Both the position numbers and the translations under genes were made by a program. Below the pieces are notes generated by a model, which saw only the letters and a program-made list of their open reading frames with translations, made no database searches and was not told the DNA's origin. Shown piece after piece: positions 44,293 through 57,976 of a DNA stretch of 64,000 bases (positions are counted from its first letter, which is position 1; the number at the start of each line of letters is the position of its first letter). This DNA is from Nepenthes gracilis (lineage: Eukaryota > Streptophyta > Magnoliopsida > Caryophyllales > Nepenthaceae), in assembly GCA_033239525.1 (NCBI GenBank), contig BSYO01000020.1, forward strand, positions 10,666,308-10,730,307, written 5' to 3'.

Positions 44293-47200
44293 TTCCCCTA
44301 AAATTGATGTTGGTCGATCATGAATTATCAATTTGTCAATCATAAAGTGATATCATTGTTGTAATAAAGTCTTGGAGAAAACATCCACTATTTAAAGATG
44401 GTTACTGAATTGGGGAAGGGTGATTATATGTTAGTCAAGTGCTTCACAAATGTAGTGACATTTTACTTTTATATGCTTTTTGTGCTCATGAAAGATCAAA
44501 TTGATGGAAATATGTATAGCACTGGTGTTTCAGCATAAAGGGTGACAGGATTAAGTTGCGGTATGTTAAGTTCTCCTAACAAGCCCCTCATCCAAACCAT
44601 CTCTAAACAAGCTGAAGATATAACACGATACACAGACTTGGTAGAGGACTTCGATGCCCGATCTTGCTTCTTACTCTTCTAAGAATAAAAGCATTATTAA
44701 CAAATATGCTCCAGCAAGTAACCAAATGATAAGTATTTATACAAGCAGCCCAATCAACATCACAAAATCTCTTCATTTTAAGTGAATTCCTGGTTGAAAA
44801 GAATAATTCTCTACTGGAGGTACCCTTCAAGTAATGAACAATATATCTTACTACTACTAAGGATGTGTGGTGTGGTGCCTACATAAACTAACTCACTTGC
44901 TGGACTATAAAGGAGATATCATGCCTACTAATAATCAAATAATTTAAACTTTCTATCAACTGCCAATATATTGATGGATCGGAAAATAAGCCTTTATCAT
45001 CTTGTCAGATTTTTAAATTAACCTCCATAGGTGTAAGAACCTAGTTTTAACCTGAAGACTAGCCAAAATAATTTCCTAGGTTTACTTGTGTTGGTGCAAA
45101 ATATTCTAGAAGGGTGAAGTTGCACCTCAAGACCAAGAAAATACCATTTCAAACCAAGATGTTTTATATGATGAAATTTTGAGATGCTAGTGTAGTTGCT
45201 CAATCAACAAAGGACCAAATCCAGTTATAACAATATCATCCATATCTTGCATAAGTATAACAACTCTAGTAGTAGTCTTTCTATGAAAAAGAGATGAATT
45301 AAACTAATTTTAAGAAATTAAAATCAAGCAGAGTGCTATAAAAATTTTCAAACCATACTAGTGGTACCTACTTTAAGCCATACAATGAGCCTTCAACCTA
45401 CAAACCTCAGAGGAGTAATGAGTGAACATGTCAGGAGAATTTATATAGATTTCTTCCTTTAGATCTTCGTATAAGAATGCATTCTTAGCATTTATACGTT
45501 AAATGAGCCATCATTTCAAAATAGGTAATAGCCATAATAGTATGCATAATAATCGCTTTAGCCACTGGTTTGAAAGTCAGGAATCAATACTATACTCTTA
45601 TTGATTTTCAAGTGCCAACATGCTTTATATTTTTCGATAGAACCAAACCACAGCTTAATGGTATATACCATTTTACATTCAATAGGCTTGACTCTAGAGG
45701 GACATGGTATGATATCCCAAGTGTAATTGTCTTGAAGGGCTTGAAGCTTGCCTTGTATAGAGTATTGCCAATATTTATGAATAGAAGCCTGTGAATAAGA
45801 TTAGGTACAAGAGTCTTGTCAAAAGTTGTTTGATGAGCAGTAAGAGAAAAGCTATACCTATTGGGATGACGTGCAATTCGAGTTGACCATCAAGGTTCAA
45901 GTGTAATGGATCAGGTAACGGTTCAAGGTCAAATAGAGGTAGTGGGTGACGTCTTTGCTACATATTCCTTAGTTTAGCTTGTTCAATAGAACAAGACATG
46001 TTATCAAAAGCTAGAAGTACCATTCAAGTGGAATCATTAATGACCTAAGATTGGAAGTAATATTGGCTTTTAAAGAAGAGTACATGACGAGAAATACAAA
46101 ACTTATTGGCATGGACATAGTAACCGACAAATCCTTTGTGCGTATTACTATATCTGAGAAATCTCCACTTCGTAGCTTGAGTTACAAGTTTGTGATGTTC
46201 AATTGGCGGTAAATGAATAAAGCAAACACAACCATATGTATAAAGAGAATGATACTTTGGAGTAGTTCCAAACAAACGAAAATACTTAGAATCATTATTC
46301 AAAATTCGAGGCAAATGATTAATCAAATAAATGGTGTAGATAAGGCCTCTACCCAGAATTTAGTAGGCACAGATGATTCAATTAACAACGTATGAACAAT
46401 ATTCGAAAGGTGATGATTCTTACACTTTGTGATCCCATTTTATTATAGAGTATAAGGACATGAACGTTAGGAAAGGATGACTTTTCTATTTAGATAAGCT
46501 CGAAAGTCATTTGACATATATTCCTGCCAAAATCTTAGTATAAGATTGTAATGCGGGTCGAAAATTGTATTTTAACATAAGTACCAAAAACATGAAAAAC
46601 AGAAAGTATCTCAACTTTAGAACCAATAAAATATACCAAAATGAAACGATTATAGTTATAAATGAACGTTACAAAATATTTTTAGCGAGCATGTGAAATG
46701 GTTGGACTCATACAGTATGGATAATTTAAAAACTCATGGACGTGTGTCTACCATGCAAAAGGAGTCATAAAACTTTAACTTTTACTTCTCTCAAATTTAT
46801 AATAAACATAATCAGATGATATAGTAAATGATGTAAATGAATCTTTACTGCCCAAATAACTATATTTCATAGTATGAGTTAAAAAATTAGACTTGGGATG
46901 ACCCAATCATTTATACCAGACAATATTGTCATTAGTGATAAAAGTATAAGCTAAAGAAGCAATAGTAAGAATAGGAAATTGAATAGGAAATAGTCCTTTG
47001 ATTTTAGGCCCCTTTGCAATTATCTTCCCTGACGCTTTTATACAAGACAACCATTATGATCAAAGTAAATCTCATGGTTATTATTAATTAATTATCTAAC
47101 AAAAATCAAACTCATAAATAATTCTTGAGATATAAATTAATTATTGAAGAAAGACCTTAGATTTCTAACTTTAGTGATGGGAAAAGAATTGCCACTGGTT

Positions 47201-48730
47201 ATCTAAATATATTGCTCGCCTTCATATTTGCAAACACGATATAAAATATCTGTATTACCCGTCATATGATCTGAGGCAGCTGAGTCAATAAATAAAGAAG
47301 TGAACAATTTTCACTTACCTTGTAGTCTTAGGCAAAGTAGGCAAAAATAAACATGTATTGTTCCATCTCGGAAGAGAAGTTTGAATTAGCATTCATGGAT
47401 GGTTGGTTGTTGAAAGAAATGACCTAGACATTAGCTGACGTAGATTGGTCCTTAGTGTGGAAAGTTCGAACTTGTTTATTTTGAGTTCGTACACTACAAT
47501 TTTTTATGATGTGACACTCCTTTTTACGGTAGTTGCATAATTTCTTGATGTAATTCTTTACAATTTCTTTAAACTCTTTATAATTGTAGCATTGTGTATG
47601 TGACTTGAATTTTCTCATTCCATGAGTAGTGTATACCAAATTAACTATTTCGAATCTATGTGTGTAGGTGTTCCTCTTCACATAGAAATTCCCCTAAGCA
47701 TGCATCCAGGGATGGAATGAGATTGCAATTAAGAAGGCTTGATCATGTAATCATGAATTCTAATATCAGTTTTATTATAAATTGATCTTTTAGACTTTTT
47801 ATATGAACTTTTTGCAGTGTCGTAAGTGTTACCTTGGGGACTTAGAATGAACTACTCCAATATATTCACTCCAAAATTAAGAAATTTAGTATAAAATTGT
47901 CCAACAGAGAGATAATGTTGTTTGTAGCTAGCGATTTCTAATTTCAATTGAAATTTTCGAGTGTTGTTATTTTGGTTATGAACTCACTTTATATAATCTC
48001 AGATTTCTTATGCAGTAGTAAATAATTGAAGATTGTTGAGTATATATTGTTCAGTATATCCTCGTAACCAAGACAACAAGAATCTTTGCTTTCCCATTGA
48101 CTAAATTCTTTGGACTTAACAGGTGTCGTAGATGACCCAACTAAATGATTCTATAGTTCTTTGCCTTTTATGAACATTTGAAATTAGAACTATCAAGTAG
48201 AGTAATTCTTATAATTAAAGTGAACAATATAATTCTCTAGACATTAAAATGGAGAGCAATGAATTAGAAGACCCAACCTTTGAAAACAACTCACGTGGAG
48301 GGATAGAGAAAGACAAGTGCTTTGCATTTATTGCTTGCTTAGAGAGAGAGAGGAGAGACGCACATAGGGCCACTAAAATCAACATCTTTGGAAATGGTGA
48401 ACTGCGAAGAAGAATAACCACATGAGATGCTTACTACACGGATACTTCCCATAAAATTCACAACCATGACCTAGAATAATTCTTCGATCAAAACCCTAGG
48501 AGAAAGGGACTGTGCAAAGACGAACCGCAAAATACTCGAAAATACTGATGATACTCTAAGAAGTAATCAGTTGAAATGATAAGTAACACCATAAATCGAT
48601 CGAAACAAGGGAAGAAGATAACCTTCTTTTTCCTCTATGATGTTAGAAATCGCAAAGAAACTAAAAGCTAAAGAAAAATAAAAATTGAGGGTTCAGAGTA
48701 ACTATTGACTCTAAAGTAGCTCTAATGCCA
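44293..48730 (-). pseudogene. Inner copia gag-pol, heavily decayed
   Basis: Only fragments are readable on the minus strand: gag N-terminus near 48215-48421, a CCHC-like finger at 47424-47681 ('CNYRKKECHIIKNC'), integrase C-terminus at 46045-46326 ('KYFRLFGTTPKYHSLYTYGC', 'GFVGYYVHANKFCISRHVLF'), RT at 45018-45203 ('HIKHLGLKWYFLGLEVQLHP') and RNase H near 44603-44830 ('DVDWAACINTYHLVT'). Domain order is copia-type. Stops and frameshifts separate every piece. Confidence 0.75.
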
Positions 48731-48958
48731 TGCTAGTTTGTCTAGGTATGCCCTCAATTGAGAGTTCCCTTCTCATTAAATAGAAAATTACTTCCCTAAT
48801 TATAGCTTATTACAATCACTCACCTTCTTAATTTATAACATAATTACAATAAATTATAAATACAATATAATAACAATCAATTAAAATCATCTAATAGATG
48901 AAAACATACATAATATATGGATCTTGATTTTCTGACTAAATCTTGATCGTAATGACGC
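48731..48958 (-). repeat. 5' LTR of the inner copia
   Basis: 228 bp, TGCTAGTTTG... to ...TGACG, where the terminal CA has become CG. The primer site abuts its edge at 48730. Confidence 0.85.
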
Positions 48959-48963
48959 TTGCA

Positions 48964-50352
48964 TCAATAGCTTTTTATGGATCTCAAAGTGATGGCAAAA
49001 CAGTGGGAGGGTATTAATTTTGTAAAATTCCTTCCTAGTCTTTCATTAGACTTTGAGGCAATTCTTTGAACATTTGTCCCTTATCGAGGCATTCTCTTAC
49101 ATTCAATGCTCCATCTTTTAGATAATTCCTATAGTGGAGATCACTTTGCATTTGTTGCTTATGATGATTTTAGTTAATATTACGGAGGATGTACTAATTG
49201 AGGAGGATGAAATTCTAACGGTAGTTTTTCATGGGGTGGCCGTGACTCTTATGACAATCATCGATAAGGCATTTGTGAATCTCAAAAATATAATCATAGA
49301 TCATTCCGTTGATTATTATCAGGATTTTCATGAAAAATCAGGTAGTTTTTCACACTATTTCTAATTTGTGAAAATCTTTTCTGACTTTATGCCTTGTCTT
49401 GAACTTGATTTTATACTATTTCCATAAGAGAGTATGTTAAGTTCTTAACTCATAAAAGGACTTTCATGGCCATTCTTGTAGGTTAGGTTACGCATCGCAC
49501 TGTCTTTCATCTTCCACTCACAGTTCATGGATCATCGATTTTGGGGCCAATGAACATATGATTGGTTCATCGTTTTCCCTTCATAATTATCATTCTACTG
49601 ATTCTTCTAAATGTGTTACCCTTACTAATGGTTCTCAAACTAAAGTTTCAGCCTTGAGGAATATCCATCTAAGCCATAATCTTAATTATTTAATGTTCTT
49701 CACTTCTTCATGTCCTAAACTTTTCAATTACTTTACTTTCTATTAGTCAAATCTCAAAAACTTTACATTCTTTAGTTTGTTTTTATACTTCCTTGGTGTA
49801 TTCAAGGAACTCAAGGTGAAGAAGATGATTGGTAAGAGGCATTAAGCTGGTGGTCTATACTACCTTGACCTTTCAATTGTCTCTACTCGAGCTCTCCAGT
49901 CTATGACATCTCCTATGCAATGGCATTATTGTATTTATTATCCATCCTTACCTATGTCAAAATATCAAATTGAAGGTCCTAATTTTGTATTTTATCTTTT
50001 ATGTGAAGTTTGCCAATTTAGAAAATGTCAATTTGTGTTATTTCTTTCTAGAAGTGTTAGTCGTGCATAAACCATTTGAGTTAGTTTGCTTCAATATATG
50101 GGGACCAATTCATGTCTATTCTAATAAAATTCAGTATTTTGTCACTTTTATAGATGATCTTTTTCGTATAACTTGGATATTTTGATGAAAAATTGCTTTG
50201 AGTTACTTTCCACCTTCCAATTGTTTCGGGCCCAAATCAAAATTCATATTATTTGCTTTGATAGTGCCAAAGAATATGAGTCCACCAATTTGACCTCTTA
50301 TTGCTTTTTTGAGGGAATCCTTTATCAGACTTTATCATGTATACTCTTCAAT
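48964..50352 (+). pseudogene. Outer copia: gag end, protease, integrase first part
   Basis: Gag resumes at 48964. The protease region near 49520-49680 reads 'SWIIDFGANEHMIGSS', where the family has Asp-Ser-Gly. The GAG-pre-integrase finger is degraded ('CEVCQFRKCQF', about 50008). Integrase follows with 'KPFELVCFNIWGPIHV' and 'IQYFVTFIDDLFRITWIF' (first catalytic Asp in a 'D.WGP' block, here Asn) and 'FDSAKEYEST' for the second block. It is interrupted at about 50352 by the inner gypsy element. Confidence 0.8.
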
Positions 50353-50732
50353 AGAGTAGACAAGGAAAAGGCAAAATAGAGATGAGAGTTGAGGACACTG
50401 ATCCACTTCCTAAGAAAACAGATAGTTCAGATATCACATTTGCTTCAATCATGCCTTTGCTTACAATTCAGTTCATTGTTATACAATATTAGCTATCTAA
50501 CCATGAATCAATCTTATCCATACACATATAACTACTACCACAGATTCCTATAACATTCTTCGGCACCTCTTTATGTTAAACAGAACTGGTTCATATTGCT
50601 TCCTGCAGTTCTGTTGCTGATGTGTTGTCTTCACATCAGTTTTGTTGCTGATGTGCTTGCTTTGCTCTGTTGAGTTGCTGTATTTGTGATGCATAATACT
50701 TTACCTTAGCCGCTTGATTGGTTTACATAACA
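50353..50732 (-). repeat. 3' LTR of the intronic gypsy, outer end truncated
   Basis: Ends CATAACA at 50732 on the plus strand (TGTTATG at the LTR start on the minus strand, after an AGGAGAG polypurine-like tract). About 75-100 bp of the LTR end adjoining the copia is missing relative to the other LTR. Confidence 0.75.
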
Positions 50733-53700
50733 AATACTCTCCTGTGGACAGCATCCTTGTCCTCAAGGATGAAAAGTTGGAAATTGCTTTGCGATGAATG
50801 CAGAATCTTCTAAAGTGGCATCTGCTGCATCTAAATTTGTCCACTGAATGAGCCATTGCTTAATTGTAAGCGAGTTCCTGATGACAGTTTTGGTAGATAA
50901 AATTTTCTGTGGAGCTATGAGGAAAGAATCTTCAGCAGTAAGAACTGGCGATTACTGACAATTTTGATGCTTGTTGCCAATATGTTTCTTAAATAATGAC
51001 ACATTGAACACTGGATGCAGCCTGCAATGACTAGTTAATGTGAATCTGTGAGCCACCTTGCCTACTTTTGCTTCCGCTGGAAATGGGCCATAGTATTTGA
51101 TGCCAATTTCAAGGATCTCCTGAGTGCTATTGTGGACTGTCTGTATGGTTGTAGTTTGAGATATACCAGATCTCTAATCTCAAAAGTTCTATTTGTCTGG
51201 TGGTTATCAACAAGTGCTTTCATTCTATTATGTGAAACCAGCAATTGATCTTTGATAAAGTGGTTTAGGTTTAGTCTGTTTTGGAGAAAGGTGTATAAGG
51301 ATGCAACCAGATTCTCTTGATGATGGTCCATTGGTAAGTGAGGATGTGGACATTTGTAGAGAGCTTGAAAGGGTAACATTCGGATGGCATTATGAAATGT
51401 GGATTATACCACCATTCTGCAAGAGGCATGCATTGATACCAATTCTTTGGTTTCTGGTTGGTGATGCATCTTAGGTAACACTCTAGGATTTGGTTTATTC
51501 TCTCAGTTTGGCCATTTGTTTGAAGGTGGTAGGCAGTGTTAAGTGTAGTTTGGTTCCTAGTAGTTGGAATAGGTGTTGCCAAAATAGACGTGAAAATTTT
51601 CTCTATTCGAGATAATGGCTGTGGGTATACCATATAGTTTGACAATATTATCTAAGAAATTTTGTGCTACCACAGTAGCATTAAAAGGATTTGCAAGGTT
51701 AGGAAGTGGGCATATTTGGTGAATTTGTCAACTACTACCATGATAGTGCCTTTTCCATTGGAAGTGGGTAGATGTTCTATGATGTCCATTGTGATGGTGG
51801 ACCAAGCTTGTGATGGTATTGGCAGAGGTTGTAGTAGGCCTGGGTATTGATGTTTATCATGTTTATTTTGCTGACAAATTTCACAAGAACAAACTAGTTG
51901 AATCACCTGTTGATGAAGTCCAGGCCAGAAGAGCAATTGATGAGCTCTTTTATAAGTTGATAGGATTCCAGAGTGCCCTCCTATTGGTGAACCCTGAAGA
52001 GCATTGAGCATCTTTCATCTCAATTCTGTGTGGGAACCTATGTAGAGTCTGTTGTGGTACTTTATCAGTCCTAGGCTGAAAGAAAAATGTAATTTGCAGT
52101 TAGGATCTATCAACGGAGAAAAATGCCATTGGATCATGTATATAATTGTCAGAAACCTCCTTTAGCCATTCAGGAATAACCATAGATGCTGCATAATAAG
52201 TTGGTTCTTCATGCTGTCTGGATAGTGCATGAGCAATAATTTTGTCCACTCTTTGTTTATACTGAATATGATACTGTAATCCTAGCAGCTTGGTGAGGCT
52301 TTTATGTTGAAGAACATATGTGAATTTTTGTTCCAGGAGATGTTTCAAGCTCTCTTGATCTGCTTTGATGATAAATAGTTGAAGCTGCAGAAAGTGGTTC
52401 CATTTTATAACTGCAAACAGGATTGCTTGTAGTTCACTCTCATAAGCTAGAAGGCCTTGGTTCCTTGGTCCAGATGGTTTTCTGATGAATGCAATTGAAC
52501 ATCCGTCCTGCTGTGGTGTTGCACTCATGCCAGAATTGGAGGCATTACTCTCAATATGAATGTGGCTTTGAACTCTGTTAAAGGCCAAACTGGTGCTGTT
52601 GTCATTGCTGTTTTAAGTACTTGAAAAGCTGCTTCAACTGAATTTGCCCCCTTAAATTTTACTTGAGTAAGAATAGTTGTCATTGGTTTTGCTAAGAGAC
52701 CATAGTTGGTGATGAATTTTCTGTAGCAGTCCATGAGTCCCAGAAATCCTCTGAGTGCCTTGATAGAAGTTGGACTAGGCCAATTAATTATAGCTTCCAC
52801 TTTACCTGGATCAGTTGCTATTCCCAAACCCTAAGATGATATGTCCCATATTCTCTATTTGTTGTTGTCCAGATGAGCATTTGTACATTTTAGCAAAGAG
52901 CTAGTTGTGCCAGGGGACAGTCTAGACTTCTAACAAGTGGATTAAATGTAATTCAAATGTGGAGTTGTATACTAATACGTCATCAAAGAATGTGAGGACA
53001 CATTTTCTTATTTGTTTCTAGAAGATGGTGTTTATGAGGGAATGAAATATAACTATTGTATTTGTGAGTCCAAATGGCATTATATGAACTCATGGTGGCC
53101 TTGATGCGTTTTGAAGGTAGTTTTGTGTATGCCTGTGGGGTTCATTCGAATTTGATGATAGCCTCATCTGAGATCCAATTTGGAGAAGAAAAATGCTTAA
53201 TGTATTTCATCTAGTAAATCCTCAATAATAGGAGTTAGAAACTTACTTTTGATTGTCAAGTTATTTAGTTGTCTATAATCTACACAATATTGCCAAGAGC
53301 CATTTTTTTTTTTTTTTAACAAGGAGCATTGGTGAAGAAAATGGACTTGTGCTGGGTTGGATTACTGATGTTTTGAGCATGTCTTGAATCTGTTTTTTAA
53401 TTTCATCCCTTTGTTTGTGGTTGAACATGTAGGGCCTTAGATTTACAGGCTGCATTTGGGGCTAAGTGAATGTGGTGGTTATGAGATCTTGGTGGTGGCA
53501 GTTGTGTAGGATCTTAATAAACATTGTGGAAAGATTTCAGAATGTTTTGTATGTGTGGATGTCGTTTTCCCTGTACGAACTAGTGCTGATGGTGAAGAAT
53601 TGGGCCAGAAAACCCTGACCTGATTGAAGCCATTTATGCAATTTCTTCCCTGAAATGCTTGCCAAGGAAGCTTGCTCGGTAGTTCCATGTAACTCATCTT

Positions 53701-55190
53701 TTCACCTTGATAGTGCAAGGAAATAGTGAGGTTGGAGAAGTCAAATTAGATGGGGCTATATTGGCTCAACCAATCTATTCCGAGAACCATATCATATCTT
53801 CTTAATTGGAGGATTTGGAAGTTGGCTTGGAAAGAGTGTCCATGTATTTTCTATGTGAACACATGATATTGAGAGTCACTTGTTATTCAATTTCCATTAG
53901 CTACTGTCATTTGCAAAGGAGTCATTTGAATTATTGGAAACTTGGTAGAGGAAACAATCTTGGGATCAAGAAAACTTTGAGTGTTACCACTGTCCACCAA
54001 GATAAGGATAGTTTGGTTATGTGTGATGCATTTGATCTTGATGGTGGTGTTTGAAGGTTGAACTGACAGAGCATGAACAAAAATGTCAGACATTTCTTCA
54101 TTGAAGTTGGGTTGTTCTTCCTGCTCAGGGGCTATATTCTCCTCTTCTTCTACCAAGATGGCATTGTACTATTTGATGTGACATCTGTGGCCAGGGGAGA
54201 ACTTTTCATTACATTTGTAATAGAGGCCCAAGGCAAGTTTTTTCTTTCGAGTAAGGTTTGGTTGAAGGTTGGTTTCTTGTTTGTGTGCTGGTGGTTTGAG
54301 GTGGCAGTGTGAAATTGTCTGTATAGTTTTTGTGGTGTCGTCTGAAAATAGCTTTGTGTTTCTTGTTTATGGATTCAATGGCATGTTCTTGTAAAGATGC
54401 CAATTGAAAAGCCTAAGTCAAAGAAGTGGGGTTCAACAGTTTAACCATATGTCTGAGTTCTTCTTTTAGGCCACTTAAAAAAACTTAAAATGAATTATGT
54501 ATCAAAAAGGCCATGTTGGAGCATAAGTGCAAGGAATTTTTCAAACTTTTCTTGGTATGATCAAGTGACCAAGTTTGTTGAAATCCTCCACAATGTCCAT
54601 TTTCTCCAAATATTGACATATATCAGCTGCAAAAATTTTCCAAGAATTGTGATTCATGGTGGTGCTGTAACCCTGAAACCATATGGCTGCACTGCTCTGC
54701 CCACTAAATAAACAGATGCAATTTCTATCTTTTGTTAATGTGGAATTTGGTAGAAGCTGAAATATTTTTGGCACCTAAATAACCAAGATCTGGTTTCATG
54801 GCCATCAAAGGAGGGAAAATCGAGTTTGAGTTGATGAAAATTTGGCTGGGATCTTGTAGTGATATCCATAGGAGGTTGATTGTGAGGTATGGGGTTTCTT
54901 GGTGCAGTGGTTACAGAGAGTACCTGATTCGGAGATGGTCCAACAGGTTGGTTTTTAGAACTCAATGGATGTGTGACTTGTAGCTTTTGTCTTATTTCAG
55001 ACATGAAGGCATCCATTTTTTCATCCATATTGCTAAATCTCTTGTTGATGGTCTGTTGCTATGCTATCACTTGTTCTTCATATTGACCTTGCCATTCCAG
55101 GTGGATTTACTTCATTTGTTCTTCCACAGTTGACTTCTTGGTAGCCATAAACAGATTCTTAGCAGCAGGAATTGCTGAGTTTCAGGATAG
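50733..55190 (-). pseudogene. Intronic gypsy gag-pol, decayed
   Basis: Reading minus strand from the right: gag 54735-55028 ('EKMDAFMSEIRQKLQ', 'PNFHQLKLDFPSFDG'); protease 53887-54156 ('TILILVDSGNTQSFLDPKI'); RT start 53273-53455 ('VNLRPYMFNHKQRDEI', 'STSPFSSPMLLVKK'); a broken RT core with matching order; RT end and RNase H 52100-52827 ('LRGFLGLMDCYRKFI', 'QADQESLKHLLEQKF'); integrase 51667-52011 ('CEICQQNKHDK', 'TITMDIIEHLPTS', 'VVVDKFTKYAHF') and 51271-51645 ('NTAYHLQTNGQTERINQILE'); GPY/F module 51062-51250; chromodomain-like 'LIQWTNLDAADATLED' near 50850. Many frame breaks. Confidence 0.8.
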
Positions 55191-55211
55191 GAACCAAAAT
55201 CTGATACCAAT

Positions 55212-55666
55212 TCATAATAAAAGAAGATGATTCTATTAGTATTAATGGAATCAATGGAAAAACCATGGGAGATCGGCATTAGAAGGAAGAAGTAGACAAG
55301 AAAAAGACAAAACAGAAGAGAGACTTGAGGACACTGATCTGCTTTCTAAGAAAACAGATAGTTCAGTTATCACATTTGCTTCAATCATGCCTTTGCTTAC
55401 AATTCAGTTCATTCTTATACAAGATTAATTATCTATCCATGAATCAATCTTAGCCATACAGATATAACTACTATCAGATTACTATAACAATATTTGGCTC
55501 CTCTTTCTGTTAAACGGAACTGATTCCTGTTGCTTCCTGCAGTTCTGTTGCTGATGTGCCCTCCTCACTTCAGTTCTGTTGCTAATGTGCTGGCTTTGCT
55601 TGATTGAGTTGCAGTATTTGTGATGCATTATACTTTGCCTTAGCTGCTCGATTGGTTTACATAATA
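55212..55666 (-). repeat. 5' LTR of the intronic gypsy
   Basis: About 455 bp from the primer site to CATAATA, where the terminal CA has become TA. Confidence 0.75.
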
Positions 55667-57976
55667 GCAAGCTCCTAAACAGTTTTGGAATGATGCTCTT
55701 AGTGCATGCTATCTCATAAATCACATGCCATCCCTTGTACTGGATGGAGCTTCACCTTTTTTTTTTTTTCATTTTTTCATCATCACTACATTTCTCATAT
55801 CCTTATGGAGCCTATCTTTTTCTTTCATTTTTCCATTGTCACCACATTTCTCGTATCCTTAGTGGATCTTTGGATATGTTTGTTATGTTTACATGCTTGG
55901 GCTTGACTCTAATAAATTATATCTTCAGTCTATCAGATGTGTCATCTTGGTTACTCAAATGCACAAAAAGGATATTGATCATACACTTCCACTCTCAAAC
56001 CCTACTTTGTAAGTGCGGATATTACTTTTGATGAATCCACACCTTTTTTCTCATTACCCCCTTGAGTGGAACCCCATGTTCTAATATCATTTCCGTATTT
56101 TCCTATTGCTATGGCATGCTCCAAACCGTAATTTTCTTTATTTGCCACTGACCCTTCTCCTGCTAATGCTCCACGACTCCACGCATTCTGTCACTCCCTC
56201 TTATAGACCACCATGATCGACCTCATCCGCTATAGGTTTAGACTTGACAACAGCCCATTGCTATGCCCTCGCCAGTCTCTTTACCATCTTCTGATCTTAC
56301 CCTATAGATCCCGAGCCTTTAGCCATTGCTTTTCACCAAAATAGATGTATCTGTGTCACGCACAATCCTATTACCCAATATGTACCTATTGATTCTTTGT
56401 CACCATCCTTCAAGTGTTTCACTTCTTAGTTTTCTAATATGTTCATTCCTATGACCATATAAGATACATTATTTGATCCTAGGTGGAGGAATGCTATGAA
56501 ATTGGAAATGGTAGCCGTGTATGACAATGAAACGTGGAACTTGATTCCTTTATCCCATGGCACCCGGACATTTGGTAACAAGTGGGTTTTTGTTCCTAAA
56601 TTTAATATTGATGGCTCAGTTGGCCGCCTAAAAGGCCAATTAGTTGCTAAAGGTTACACACAAACCTATAGTATTGATTACGATGAAACTTTCTCATCTG
56701 TTGCTAAGATGTCATGTATTCTTATTCTTATTTTCATTGTTGCTAATATCGATTGGCCTTTATTTCGATTAGATGTTGAAGAATGCATTTATTCATTATG
56801 TCTTGCTTGAATAAGTGTATATGGAGAAACCTCTGGAGTTTGTTGCTCAATGGCATATCAAAATTTTGTTTGCAAATTGAAAAAGGTGTTGTATGGACTA
56901 AAGTAGGCACCAAGAGCATGGTTTGGGAAGTTTCAGATGTTATCCCAAGTTTGGCGTATGTCAGTGCCAAAAAAGACCAGTTAGTCTTTATTTACCACAG
57001 AATACAAGTTATACTATCCTTGTTTATATTGACGATATTGTTATCCTTAGGAATGATGTAGATAGAATTGTACTTCTAAAATAGTTTCTAAAACAATGTT
57101 TTGAAAGGAAAGATTTAGGCAAGTTCTGTTACTGCCTGAAGATGAAAGTTTTTAGATCTTGAAAAGGTATTAGTCTATCTCAATGAAGGTATGTACTTAA
57201 TCTAATGAGTGAGACTAGTCTTTTTAATACTCGTCCAGTAAACACTCTAATGGATCTTAACTTGAAACTCCTTTAAAACAATTGCTCTTAAAGATCTAGC
57301 TCAGCATTGTCGACTAGTCGGAAGAATGAATTATTTACAATTACAAGACATGATATTTCATATACAGTCAGTATGGTGAGTCAATTTTTGGGAGCTCTTG
57401 AGTTCCTATTGGGATGCTGGTACATGTATTATTAAATATCTGAAGAAGGCTCCAAATTTTTGAATATTATATTAATCAAATGGACATCTAAGGGTAGAAT
57501 GGTTCATGGATGCACATTAGGCAGGATCTCCTTTCAATAAGCGATCCATTTCAGGAAACTGTACATTCCTTGGTGGTAATTTAATTTCATGGAAAAGTAA
57601 AAAGCAAACAGTGATAGTAAGATCAAATGTAGAAGTAAAATATAGGGCAATGACCCACACTACTAGTAAGCCAACATGTTTACAACATTTTCTTTAGGAA
57701 ATTGGTTTTTGTCCTACTTCTATCTCGTCGTTTTGTGATAATCAAGCCTACTACATATTGCATCCAATCCAATATTTTATGAAAGGAACCAAGCTCTTCG
57801 ATGTTGATTGTTATTTCATTCGAGCAAATATCATAAATGGTTATATATGCACGTTATTCGTAAAGTCTGAAGATTAACTCATAGATATGTTGACGAAGTT
57901 CTTTAAGGTAATCCACTGAAATTCATTTGTTCTAAATTGGGTTTAAATGACATACATACAACAGCTTGGGGGAGAG
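55667..57976 (+). pseudogene. Outer copia: integrase end, RT and RNase H
   Basis: Integrase resumes with 'QAPKQFWNDALSACYLIN' and 'HMPSLVLDGASP'. RT is best seen at 56496-56810 ('AVYDNETWNLIPLSHGTRTF', 'NKWVFVPKFNIDGSVGRLKG', 'GYTQTYSIDYDETFSSVAKM') with catalytic YIDD near 57025. RNase H follows at 57400-57930 ('[18 protein letters not shown]', 'CDNQAYYILHPIQYF', 'DMLTKFF'). Several frameshifts break it. It ends just before the polypurine tract and 3' LTR. Confidence 0.8.

Larger units (their letters stand above)
44067..48958 (-). mobile_element. Inner Ty1/copia element, full length, TSD CTTGC
   Basis: 4892 bp, minus strand, inserted in the gag of the outer copia. Direct duplication CTTGC at 44062-44066 and 48959-48963. 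LTRs 44067-44292 and 48731-48958 share most of their sequence ('AGAGTTCCCTT', 'AAATAGAAAATTA', 'TATATGGATCTTGAT'). On the minus strand the 5' LTR is followed at once by TGGCATTAGAGC, a mutated initiator-Met primer site. No long ORF survives. Confidence 0.9.
50353..55666 (-). mobile_element. Chromovirus-type gypsy element inserted in the copia integrase
   Basis: About 5.3 kb on the minus strand. LTRs 50353-50732 (3', truncated at its outer end) and 55212-55666 (5') share 'GAGGACACTGATC', 'ACAGATAGTTCAG', 'CATTTGCTTCAATCATGCC' and more. The minus strand beside the 5' LTR reads TTGGTATCAGATTTTGG (RC of 55195-55211), an initiator-Met-type primer site. Copia integrase resumes directly after it ('QAPKQFWNDALSACYLIN'). 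Confidence 0.85.
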
